A stretch of 33,411 nt of DNA from Chitinophaga parva (GTDB lineage: Bacteria; Bacteroidota; Bacteroidia; Chitinophagales; Chitinophagaceae). Under the pieces are notes generated by a model. That model worked only from the letters and a program-made list of their open reading frames with translations, searched no databases and had not been told where the DNA came from. A program made the translations under genes and the position numbers. Of this stretch, positions 27,751-33,411 are shown one piece after another; positions within the stretch are counted from its first letter, which is position 1; every line of letters starts with the position of its first letter. The stretch is from contig NZ_QCYK01000005.1 of the NCBI RefSeq assembly GCF_003071345.1, positions 1 through 33,411 of the forward strand, read 5' to 3'.

Positions 27751-27778
27751 TTCCAAAATTTATCATCATTTTTAAAAA

Positions 27779-27874
27779 GGGCTGGCTAAAAAGATCTCCT
27801 TTTTCCGTAAGCAATGAGAGCAATATCTCATTTAAACGATTCCTAAAGCTATCTTCAATCCTTTTAGCCAGCCC
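27779..27874 (-). terminator. Long-loop terminator or attenuator after the CBM1-like gene
   Basis: In the direction of transcription, GGGCTGGCTAAAA (27874 to 27862) pairs perfectly with TTTTAGCCAGCCC (27791 to 27779), which is followed by a T-run. The 70-base loop contains its own hairpin (AATGAGA/TCTCATT, 27813-27832). The element lies between the Cys-rich protein gene and the beta-propeller gene. It would let the small secreted product be made in excess of the downstream genes, as is common for peptide structural genes. It could also protect the 3' end of the mRNA. Confidence 0.65.
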
Positions 27875-27883
27875 CGGCTGTAC

Positions 27884-28285
27884 CTAGTGTGAGCAGCAGC
27901 TGTTGGGGTAACATTTTGCCTGTGCGCCGTCCACGAAGTCATTCCAGCAACAAGCATAATAACCCGTGTTTGCGGTAACACCAACCTCTACGCCTCCAGA
28001 GCCAGCGACAGTTATGGACTTATAGTTACACTGAGAGGCACCACAGCCTCCGGCATCGCAGCCATGACTTGGGCAACCAGTACTCGCGCCTGAAAGGCAT
28101 TGCATATAGTAGGCGTTTACTACAGTGCACACAAGCCCTGAGGCGCAGCTAGTGGGACCTAACCAGTCAGCACCGCCGCATTGTTCGTAAAGTTGTGCAT
28201 CCTGAGCCTTAGAAGGACTAAAACTCAATGTCATTAATAGCAAGCTTACCAACAGGAAAGCGCTCCTTGCAATTGTCTTTTTCAT
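27884..28285 (-). CDS. Secreted Cys-rich protein with a fungal-type CBM1 domain
   Basis: 133 residues: a signal peptide (1-28, ...SPSKAQ) and a mature part of about 105 residues with 13 Cys. Residues 31-66 match carbohydrate-binding module family 1 in every key position. They read YEQCGG, W41, GPTSCASG, C53, then VVNAYYMQC. Cys36, 47, 53 and 63 have spacing 11-6-10, identical to the Trichoderma cellobiohydrolase module, and Tyr33, Tyr59 and Tyr60 stand where the cellulose-stacking aromatic face is. Asn57 and Gln62 are also kept. Residues 67-133 are a second Cys-rich domain (nine Cys, including CC at 112-113 and 130-131), unrecognised. CBM1 is known almost only from fungi. The gene sits inside a bacterial operon with three thioredoxin-like proteins and an RND exporter. 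Binding of cellulose or chitin is inferred from the module. Confidence 0.85.
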   Translation of the reverse strand: MKKTIARSAFLLVSLLLMTLSFSPSKAQDAQLYEQCGGADWLGPTSCASGLVCTVVNAYYMQCLSGASTGCPSHGCDAGGCGASQCNYKSITVAGSGGVEVGVTANTGYYACCWNDFVDGAQAKCYPNSCCSH

Positions 28286-28330
28286 AAATGAAAATTTGAG
28301 ATTAAAAAAAAGGCATGAATGAGAAATATA

Positions 28331-28444
28331 TCAACAAAGTCCGACACTCGGCAACAACATAAGTAGCAGGATATCAGAAGCACCTACAGAGGCGGCAAGC
28401 CATTGAGGAGCTCCTGCGGCTAGTGCGATAACGTTAATAGTCAT
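28331..28444 (-). CDS. Possible 37-residue hydrophobic peptide
   Basis: An ATG frame (MTINVIALAAGAPQWLAASV, then a hydrophobic end LLLMLLPSVGLC) fills much of the gap between the lipoprotein gene and the CBM1-like gene on the operon strand. It ends in Cys. The composition resembles a one-pass membrane peptide. No family is recognised and the ribosome-binding signal cannot be judged in this phylum. It could equally be chance or the residue of a degenerate gene. Confidence 0.35.
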   Translation of the reverse strand: MTINVIALAAGAPQWLAASVGASDILLLMLLPSVGLC

Positions 28445-28537
28445 TATCAACGCTCCAAAATAGCACTGTAATCAAGAAAGAAATGTGTTTCGTCGCCGCC
28501 AGAAGTTAACTTCAACAATTGAAACCGGAACCTAAGT

Positions 28538-29605
28538 TTAGATAATGTCCCCTTCTAATGTCAGGATTAGCATGGGATGATCTTTGGAGTCCAAGTGAAC
28601 ATAAATCTCCTTGGAAAAATGCCCCATCCCTTCTGCATGAAAAACACCTCTTATACTTCCGGTGTCCTCTACTGCAACCGGTGTCCGTGTCCAATCTAAC
28701 TTAATACAGCTACAAGGGTGTTCTGCATCATTAACCTTAACAGTACTGGCTCCAAGATTCTGGAAAGGGAAAGTAAACTCAAGGTCGCGGCCCGCTTTTA
28801 CATTCTGTACGACTATTGTATTCTTGAAATAGAGGCCTACCCCATCCTGAAAAGGGTCTTTTGCGAATGCCGTTTCTGGAGCTCCGATACTCTTCATTAG
28901 TGGGCCGTAAAGGGAATAGTCCGCAGCGGAATAATAACTGGCGAGCCCTTCCAAATCTCGGTCTGCATCTTTATCAAGCCCCATTTTACTAGCCATTTTA
29001 AAGGCTAAGTAATAATTATACAGATATCCCTTTATCTGAATGGAACGATTCGCTAGCGCATATGCACTATCCATAGGTTTGTTTTCATTCAATGCCTCCT
29101 GCATAAGAAGGTAGGCATTCAGCGAGTAGTACACCATTCTTTTATACTCCTCTATTGTTGCATTAATACGGTAGAACTCCATGAATTTTTTAGGATCGAA
29201 TGAAATTCTTTCAGTATGTGAGGCATCAAATACAGGAGAATTAGGATATCCAAACGTGATAAGCGAACCATCTGCATTAAAAAAATAAGGGCATGGAATA
29301 CCTCGGCATTTCAGGATTTGCGCAATATCTCTCGTAGCGGGGTCATTAGTGTATGCTTTATAGCAGAGGTAATCCCTGTTTAACGCCGAACGGCTAGACT
29401 CCTCGGCGTCCAGCTTCGCAGAAAAGGCTTTGCATCGCCTACAGGAGGTGTCGGCCACAAGGATGAACACTTTCTTTCCTTGCTTACGGGCCTTCAAGAA
29501 TACATCAGTCAAACTGCCTTCCATATAGTGAACCTTCTTTGATCCACAGGACATCAAAAGCAGTAGCGTTAGGGAAAAATACAAGGAATGAAAGAGTAGT
29601 TTCAT
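28538..29605 (-). CDS. Lipoprotein with CRRC thioredoxin-like domain and DUF1573 domain
   Basis: 355 residues from ATG 29605 (MKLLFHSLYF). An upstream in-frame ATG at 29635 lies before the promoter-like box and would spoil the signal peptide. Lipobox LMSC gives Cys20 as the lipidated residue. Residues about 30-130 look like a thioredoxin_7/DUF255-type fold: KKVFILVADTSCRRCKAF contains CRRC (Cys55, Cys58) and a later GIPCPYFFNADGS cis-Pro segment. A helical linker with possible TPR character follows. The last about 95 residues match DUF1573 (FTFPFQNLGASTVKVNDAEH then CSCIKLDW, with CSC in place of the usual CGC). It is the first gene of the minus-strand operon. A periplasmic redox or chaperone role for the Cys-rich partner is inferred. 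Confidence 0.75.
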   Translation of the reverse strand: MKLLFHSLYFSLTLLLLMSCGSKKVHYMEGSLTDVFLKARKQGKKVFILVADTSCRRCKAFSAKLDAEESSRSALNRDYLCYKAYTNDPATRDIAQILKCRGIPCPYFFNADGSLITFGYPNSPVFDASHTERISFDPKKFMEFYRINATIEEYKRMVYYSLNAYLLMQEALNENKPMDSAYALANRSIQIKGYLYNYYLAFKMASKMGLDKDADRDLEGLASYYSAADYSLYGPLMKSIGAPETAFAKDPFQDGVGLYFKNTIVVQNVKAGRDLEFTFPFQNLGASTVKVNDAEHPCSCIKLDWTRTPVAVEDTGSIRGVFHAEGMGHFSKEIYVHLDSKDHPMLILTLEGDII

Positions 29606-29632
29606 GGCTAGGTAATATTGGTTTGGGCTTTT

Positions 29633-29640
29633 CAAAATTA
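29633..29640 (-). promoter_or_regulatory. Putative -7 promoter box TAATTTTG
   Basis: TAATTTTG on the minus strand matches TAnnTTTG, the -7 element used by the Bacteroidota primary sigma factor. It is placed close before the lipoprotein start at 29605 and supports that start. A matching -33 TTTG was not found, so this is a moderate prediction. Confidence 0.45.
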
Positions 29641-30000
29641 GATTTCCTAGCCATACTTCATAATTTTCGAATGCTACTTTTAGCCAAATGGGGGCCTGAA
29701 AAAGAATTCAGCCCTTTTTACAAAGAATTTTCGATTTATGCGCTATTAACAATGGCATGTAATCAACAAAGCGACCTGTAAAGAAGAAAATGCAAAAAAT
29801 CTTAGCGTTTTCACTTACCTTTTTTTTCAATTTATTTTTTAGTTCATATATTTTATTTCAAGAAGTATTTTTATCTTGATGTAAGATTTATATCGTTTGA
29901 AGCCCGGTTTCACCCAAAACGAACTTGTTTAATGCTTCTTCAACTTAATCTTCCCGTAGGCTTCCAATCAAATCGTCAATTGGATGATAAAAGATTAGCC

Positions 30001-30028
30001 GGGTAGTTTAATAGTTGATCTATTACCC
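30001..30028 (+). promoter_or_regulatory. Inverted repeat upstream of the LytTR gene
   Basis: GGGTA (30001-30005) and AATAG (30010-30014) pair in order with CTATT (30020-30024) and ACCC, with a 4-base bulge and a 5-base loop, and T residues follow. It begins 51 bases before the LytTR start codon. It could be an operator or a leader hairpin with weak terminator character. Confidence 0.35.
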
Positions 30029-30051
30029 TTTTACATAAACCCACTTTCACG

Positions 30052-30408
30052 ATGACTTTTTCAAAGATACTAGTACCCCATCAACACAAAATCTTTGTCA
30101 TTGAGTACAACTCCATAATGTTTTTAAAATCTGACAACTGTTATACCCACATCTATTTGGATGACGGAAGGAACTTTACAGTAACTAAATCACTATCGAC
30201 ATTAGAGCGGCATATAAAAGACAAACAATTTATTCGCATCAGCCAATCATTTCTGGTGAACAGAAACTTCATCAGCTGCATTGACCGGAAATTGAAAATA
30301 ATATCAGTTGCCAACCAGCATTCTATTCCATATACGATTTCAGTGAAACAGCTCTCTAGCCTCATAATTGACGAAGGAATCGAAGTCGTTGAAGATCTAA
30401 ATTCTTAA
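30052..30408 (+). CDS. Stand-alone LytTR DNA-binding regulator
   Basis: 118 residues consisting of one LytTR domain: IMFLKSDNCYTHIYLDDGR (about 22-40), a segment VTKSLSTLERHI, then FIRISQSFLVNRNFI (about 62-76), the signature of this family. No receiver domain or membrane segment is present, so it is not a standard two-component response regulator. LytTR domains bind paired direct repeats in promoters and in Bacteroidota often control exported peptides and their exporters. The gene lies 6 to 48 bases upstream of the TolC-like gene depending on the start chosen, so the pair is probably cotranscribed. It faces the minus-strand operon and is its most likely regulator, by context. Confidence 0.85.
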   Translation: MTFSKILVPHQHKIFVIEYNSIMFLKSDNCYTHIYLDDGRNFTVTKSLSTLERHIKDKQFIRISQSFLVNRNFISCIDRKLKIISVANQHSIPYTISVKQLSSLIIDEGIEVVEDLNS

Positions 30409-30456
30409 TTTTTCGTGTACCGTTATTTAATTTATCTGTTCAATCCCTTGACCAAT

Positions 30457-31929
30457 ATGCACTACTGCTCAAAATGGCTGGCTAGCATTATGTACCTGAT
30501 GCTATCTTTCGTATCCCCACTATTTTCACAGTCAAGAATAAATATGCATCTTGAGGAAGCCATTCAACAAGCCACAAGTAAATCTCTTGATTACAATAAA
30601 GCTCATTATATCGTCCAATCTGCATACTGGAATTTTAAATCATATCAGGCTGGCTTTTTACCCAAGCTAAATCTCAGTGGTGCGTTGCCTAACTATTATA
30701 GAACAATTACAATGATCACGTTACCGGATGGGAAATATGAATTTGTAGGACAAAATGTCGCCAGCTCTCAGTTAGGTATAAATTTGACGCAGCAACTGGG
30801 CCTTACAGGTGGGCAAATATCCCTATCCTCATCTTTGCAACGAATCGATAATTTTGGCGCATACAGCAGTAAAGCATATACGTCCGCCCCCTTTTCATTT
30901 AGCTATTATCAAAACAATCTGTTCTACAACGAATATAAATGGCAGAGGCGCATCCAGCCAGTAACATATCAGGAAGCAAAACATCAGTACCAGGAGGATA
31001 TCGAATCAATTTCCTGCACAACCGTTGACAGGTATTTCGAGCTATTACAAGCGGTATTACAATTGAGGCTTGATCAAGAGAACCTTGCCAATAATGATAC
31101 ATTGTTAAAGATCACTAAAAGCAGATACGATATTGGGACAATGCAATTAAACGATGTACTGCAGGCAAAATTGAGTTTATTAAATGCACAACGATCCTAT
31201 ACAAATTCCCAATTGACACTTGATGACGTGGAACGGCGTTTTGCACGTTATTTAAATATGGATAGAAATATTTACATTATCCCTACTCCCCCTGATAGTA
31301 TCGCTTTCTTTAAAGTTGACATCAGGCAGGCACTGGAGAAAGCAGCAATAAATCGTGGATATAATTATGCATTTCGACGACGGGAACTAGAAGCAAAGCA
31401 AACTGTAGTCAGGATGAAAGCTCAACGCTCGCCGGCGATTAATGTGAATGCGAACGTTGGGCTCACCCAAACTGGAAGTGCTATTAAGTACGCTTACACA
31501 GATCCACTGAGGAACCAATCTTTAAGCATTGGTTTAAGCATTCCAATATTGGACTGGGGCGTCAATGCATCAAATATTAAAATGGCTGAAGCAAATCTTT
31601 CGCTGGAGTTGAATAATATAGAACAGGAAAGGACTGCAAACGAGGAGGACATCGTTTACGAAGTTGCGCAATGGGAGAAACAGCAGGAACAAATGATACT
31701 GGCAAGCGAGGCAAGATCTATCGCGGAGCAACGTTATCAATTATCAAAAGATAAATACGCATTAGGTAGCATCACCTACACCGAATACAACAATGCTCAA
31801 CAGGAAAAAGATCGTGCGGAGATTGACTATTTGGGCAATCTTCATGTTTATTGGTCACTTTACTACACTATTAGAAAACTTACACTATTCGATTTTTTAC
31901 ATTTAAAAAACATCGTGGCGCAACAATAA
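30457..31929 (+). CDS. TolC-family outer-membrane channel protein
   Basis: 490 residues from ATG 30457, giving a signal peptide (MHYCSKWLASIMYLMLSF, then VSPLFSQ). A GTG at 30415 in the same frame would put 14 residues before it. It has the duplicated OEP layout: LEEAIQQATSKSLDYNKAHY begins the first repeat, with long helices (about 170-280), and a second repeat begins near LEKAAINRGYNYAFRRREL. SLSIGLSIPILDWG is the typical strand of a TolC repeat, and the protein ends with a further long helix pair. It would form the trimeric outer-membrane duct for the MFP/RND proteins encoded in the opposite direction. Together these make a complete tripartite exporter, split between divergent transcripts. 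Confidence 0.9.
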   Translation: MHYCSKWLASIMYLMLSFVSPLFSQSRINMHLEEAIQQATSKSLDYNKAHYIVQSAYWNFKSYQAGFLPKLNLSGALPNYYRTITMITLPDGKYEFVGQNVASSQLGINLTQQLGLTGGQISLSSSLQRIDNFGAYSSKAYTSAPFSFSYYQNNLFYNEYKWQRRIQPVTYQEAKHQYQEDIESISCTTVDRYFELLQAVLQLRLDQENLANNDTLLKITKSRYDIGTMQLNDVLQAKLSLLNAQRSYTNSQLTLDDVERRFARYLNMDRNIYIIPTPPDSIAFFKVDIRQALEKAAINRGYNYAFRRRELEAKQTVVRMKAQRSPAINVNANVGLTQTGSAIKYAYTDPLRNQSLSIGLSIPILDWGVNASNIKMAEANLSLELNNIEQERTANEEDIVYEVAQWEKQQEQMILASEARSIAEQRYQLSKDKYALGSITYTEYNNAQQEKDRAEIDYLGNLHVYWSLYYTIRKLTLFDFLHLKNIVAQQ

Positions 31930-32070
31930 CCCCCCTGCGCTTAAGTTCACCACAATCATGGGCTTAAATTGAAAAGCGAAATTCAGGAGAAAAGAAGGGA
32001 AGGAAAAGGGTTTTGATGAAAGTCCAAAGCAATATCAGGGAGAGGGCTTGCTGACCATATTCGAATACCG
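31930..32070. other. Gap between tolC-like and DUF4262-like genes
   Basis: No gene and no strong hairpin were seen in the 141 bases between these convergent genes. Confidence 0.3.
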
Positions 32071-32490
32071 TTAATCGCCGGAGCCTTCAAATTGAGCTGC
32101 AAAAATCTGCCCTTCATAGGTACCTTCCCTATTGGGAAAGATCATCCGTAGTACCGTCCTGCCACCTTCCTTGGCTTCAATGAATTCCACTGAGAGGTCC
32201 CCCTCAATAACACCGGTGTATTTAACGCCTGTCCGGAAACTTTTTCCTTCCCTGATAAACGTAACCGCGTCACTAAAAATGCCATGGGCAATCTTCGTAT
32301 CGAGCGGAAAGCACATCTGCAGGTCCGGGTGATTAAAAGATTCTTCCAGCCCATGTGTGTGGAAGTTGATATGATTGGGAAACATCTCGTCATTAGGAAC
32401 AAAATGGACATACCATCCGTATTCTCGTAATATTTCCTGTTGCCAGTTTTCCTGTTTCGTAAGGGCGTCATCAAAAAACGGGATACTCAT
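32071..32490 (-). CDS. DUF4262-like protein, 139 residues
   Basis: Starts at ATG 32490. The sequence REYGWYVHFVPNDE (about 22-35), then NFHTHGLEESFNHPDLQMC (about 42-60), fits DUF4262, a family of small cytoplasmic proteins of unknown function. A basic/acidic alternation and a final beta-rich part follow. No signal peptide is present. It is alone in its orientation and not clearly linked to the export locus. The family call rests on these two segments. Confidence 0.6.
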   Translation of the reverse strand: MSIPFFDDALTKQENWQQEILREYGWYVHFVPNDEMFPNHINFHTHGLEESFNHPDLQMCFPLDTKIAHGIFSDAVTFIREGKSFRTGVKYTGVIEGDLSVEFIEAKEGGRTVLRMIFPNREGTYEGQIFAAQFEGSGD

Positions 32491-32848
32491 ACCACGTTAT
32501 GTATTATATGCCAAAGATAGCAAGGCTTGTTAGGAACGCACGTAATTAATATTTCATCTATCTTAGCGATGGGTTAACAAACAATGAAATACTCCGGCCG
32601 CCTTGTCAAGGGCGGCTTTTTTGTATCCAGAAAGCAGATTATGAAGCCGGTAGTTTATTCAGCTGCAAGGTCGCGCTATTTGTTACTCTCAAAGCGACCA
32701 AAGTGGCGTTAGCGCTTACTTTCACCGCATGTATCTTTTGTAGAGGGCTGAAGGATAATTTATTACCTATCATAAAAGTAGTAGTAAAAGAGCATGCTAC
32801 CGTCAATTTTGAGCAACGGGCAATATTTCCCGGAGTAAAAAATGTGCT
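32491..32848. other. 358-base stretch with a terminator and no gene
   Basis: The stretch between the DUF4262-like gene and the small lipoprotein gene holds an intrinsic terminator at 32597-32622 and otherwise only short frames (the longest of note is 23 codons from an ATG near 32640). No RNA gene was recognised. The promoters of both flanking genes presumably lie here. Confidence 0.4.
32597..32622 (+). terminator. Intrinsic terminator GCCGCC/GGCGGC with T-run
   Basis: GCCGCC (32597-32602) pairs with GGCGGC (32611-32616) around an 8-base loop in which TTG can pair CAA. Six T follow. This is a clear Rho-independent terminator on the plus strand. The transcript it would end is not obvious, since the nearest upstream plus-strand gene (tolC-like) stops about 670 bases earlier. 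Confidence 0.7.
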
Positions 32849-33112
32849 ATGAAATCAATATTATGGCTGTGGCCCGGGCTGCTGGTGTTCAGTATCGCCT
32901 TTGCCGTTATGCTTTCCTGTCAAAAAACAGATCAGAAAAGGGACGCTCAGAAAGAGCAGATTACACAAAGCCTCGCAATAGCAATGCCGGCCCCTCCTTC
33001 AGGGCACGGATGGGTGCCAGAAGGCTCAAAGATTGAAAGAGCTGGCAATGTGCTGGCGATTGCCGTTTTTACTATCGGTTTGGCGGGCTATCCAAAGGCT
33101 TCCAAAAGATAG
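32849..33112 (+). CDS. Small putative lipoprotein, 87 residues
   Basis: Starts at ATG 32849 with MKSILWLWPGLLVFSIAFAV and a lipobox-like MLSC at about residues 21-24, so probably a lipoprotein. The mature part of about 63 residues is hydrophilic except a short hydrophobic stretch near the end (VLAIAVFTIGLAGY). No family is recognised. It ends 27 bases before the IS terminus and may be intact. The frame is convincing mainly because of the signal and lipobox. Confidence 0.5.
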   Translation: MKSILWLWPGLLVFSIAFAVMLSCQKTDQKRDAQKEQITQSLAIAMPAPPSGHGWVPEGSKIERAGNVLAIAVFTIGLAGYPKASKR

Positions 33113-33139
33113 GCTTTGGCCAGCTCCCTAGTGTCTATC

Positions 33140-33411
33140 TGAAAGCTTCCCTCAGTTAGTAACATTCAAAACTAAATCTTTCCATTCAAATCTTTGGTCC
33201 TTGAGGAACGTCTTCAGGGCTACGCCCTTCCGACGTTCCTCAAGGAAGGCCACTGGCGGCCGGTACCCGAGGGCGCTATGAGGACGCTCGTTGTTATAGA
33301 CCCACATCCATGCATACGCCATTGTTTGCGCATCCTTGAGCCGGGTAAAACAATATGCATCCAACACCTCTGTCCTGAAGCTGCGGTTGAAGCGCTCCAT
33401 ATAGCCGTTTT
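33140..33411 (-). mobile_element. IS3-family insertion sequence, 3' end (partial)
   Basis: The terminus at 33140 reads TGAAAGCTTCCCT inwards, the same 13 bases as the left IS at 127, and the OrfB stop lies inside the terminal repeat. The rest of the element is beyond the window. Both copies have the same orientation, so they flank the window as direct repeats. Confidence 0.85.
33152..33411 (-). CDS. IS3-family transposase OrfB, C-terminus (partial)
   Basis: The visible part reads MERFNRSFRTEVLDAYCF, then YAWMWVYNNERPHSALGYRPP, the C-terminal end of the DDE integrase domain of IS3 elements, with the catalytic Glu in the ERFNRSFR segment. It stops at TGA 33152-33154, within the IS end. The upstream part of the frame continues past the window edge. 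OrfB is normally made as an OrfA-OrfB fusion. Confidence 0.9.
   Translation of the reverse strand, partial: NGYMERFNRSFRTEVLDAYCFTRLKDAQTMAYAWMWVYNNERPHSALGYRPPVAFLEERRKGVALKTFLKDQRFEWKDLVLNVTN

Larger units (their letters stand above)
29606..30051. promoter_or_regulatory. Divergent control region between lipoprotein gene and LytTR gene
   Basis: This 446-base AT-rich gap separates the minus-strand operon from lytTR-tolC. On the minus strand TAATTTTG (29640 to 29633) fits the Bacteroidota -7 box TAnnTTTG, about 28 bases before ATG 29605. No clear -33 box is seen. A terminator-like stem (GGGCCTGAA/TTCAGCCC, then TTTTT) lies at about 29692-29720. Another interrupted inverted repeat, GGGTA...AATAG/CTATT...ACCC, spans 30001-30028, just before the LytTR start, and could be its operator or a leader hairpin. 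No gene of convincing quality is present. LytTR proteins usually bind paired direct repeats, which were not identified. Confidence 0.45.

Noticed and set aside
29539..29781. Plus-strand frame of 80 codons near the divergent promoter
   Set aside because: It overlaps the start of the lipoprotein gene and the promoter box, and its translation has no signal or family resemblance.
31930..33139. CRISPR array, tRNA or rRNA genes, looked for here and in the whole window
   Set aside because: No regularly spaced repeats, tRNA-like cloverleaf or rRNA sequence were recognised by eye.
1..33411. Composite transposon bounded by the two IS copies
   Set aside because: Outer target duplications are outside the window, and the contents are diverse and large. 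The contig-end explanation is simpler.

Overview
The window looks like a Bacteroidota chromosome fragment, most likely Chitinophagaceae or a related family. This is inferred from the gene families: 6-bladed beta-propeller and DUF4369/TlpA lipoprotein-type genes, a LytTR regulator, Bacteroidota-type mobA/mobB/traG mobilization genes, a -7 box of the TAnnTTTG type, and no clear Shine-Dalgarno sequences. No rRNA, tRNA or CRISPR array was seen. Both window edges lie inside copies of what appears to be the same IS3-family insertion sequence, in the same orientation. The left copy ends at 127 and the right copy begins at 33140, with matching terminal repeats (TGAAAGCTTCCCT). The window is therefore probably a whole contig broken at a repeated IS.

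Layout. (1) 1-1979: an IS end truncates a small secreted TPR-like protein. Next comes a secreted coiled-coil protein split by a poly-A frameshift, then a headless C-terminal remnant of another gene. (2) 1980-7204, minus strand: a RelA/SpoT alarmone-synthetase-domain protein and a 1296-residue SIR2-domain protein, a likely anti-phage defence pair placed against the gene remnant. (3) 7205-17240, plus strand, visibly more GC-rich: a mobilization module. It holds a C5 DNA methyltransferase (broken by one TGA), five unknown proteins including an A-B-B'-A' paralog arrangement, an oriT-like cluster of hairpins, MobA, a relaxase (broken by a one-base frameshift) and a TraG/VirD4 coupling protein (broken by a 48-bp perfect-hairpin insertion). 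Six products of this module, relaxase included, end in Lys/Arg-rich tails.

(4) 17360-30030 minus plus 30052-31929 plus: the most interesting locus. A minus-strand operon encodes, in order of transcription: a lipoprotein with a CRRC thioredoxin-like domain and a DUF1573 domain; a possible 37-residue peptide; a secreted 133-residue, 13-cysteine protein whose first half is an excellent match to the fungal cellulose-binding module CBM1; a beta-propeller lipoprotein; a CSAC thioredoxin-like protein; a lipid-anchored membrane-fusion protein; two unequal RND permeases, the first without the usual transmembrane acidic residues; and a TlpA-like CAPC oxidoreductase. Divergently transcribed are a stand-alone LytTR regulator and a TolC-type outer-membrane channel. 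The set reads as a regulated system that makes, oxidatively folds and exports (or senses) a disulfide-rich, carbohydrate-binding secreted protein. Its function is inference.

(5) 31930-33139: a DUF4262-like gene, an intrinsic terminator and a small putative lipoprotein gene before the right IS. Several genes are broken by single-base changes. Without reads, true decay cannot be separated from assembly error.
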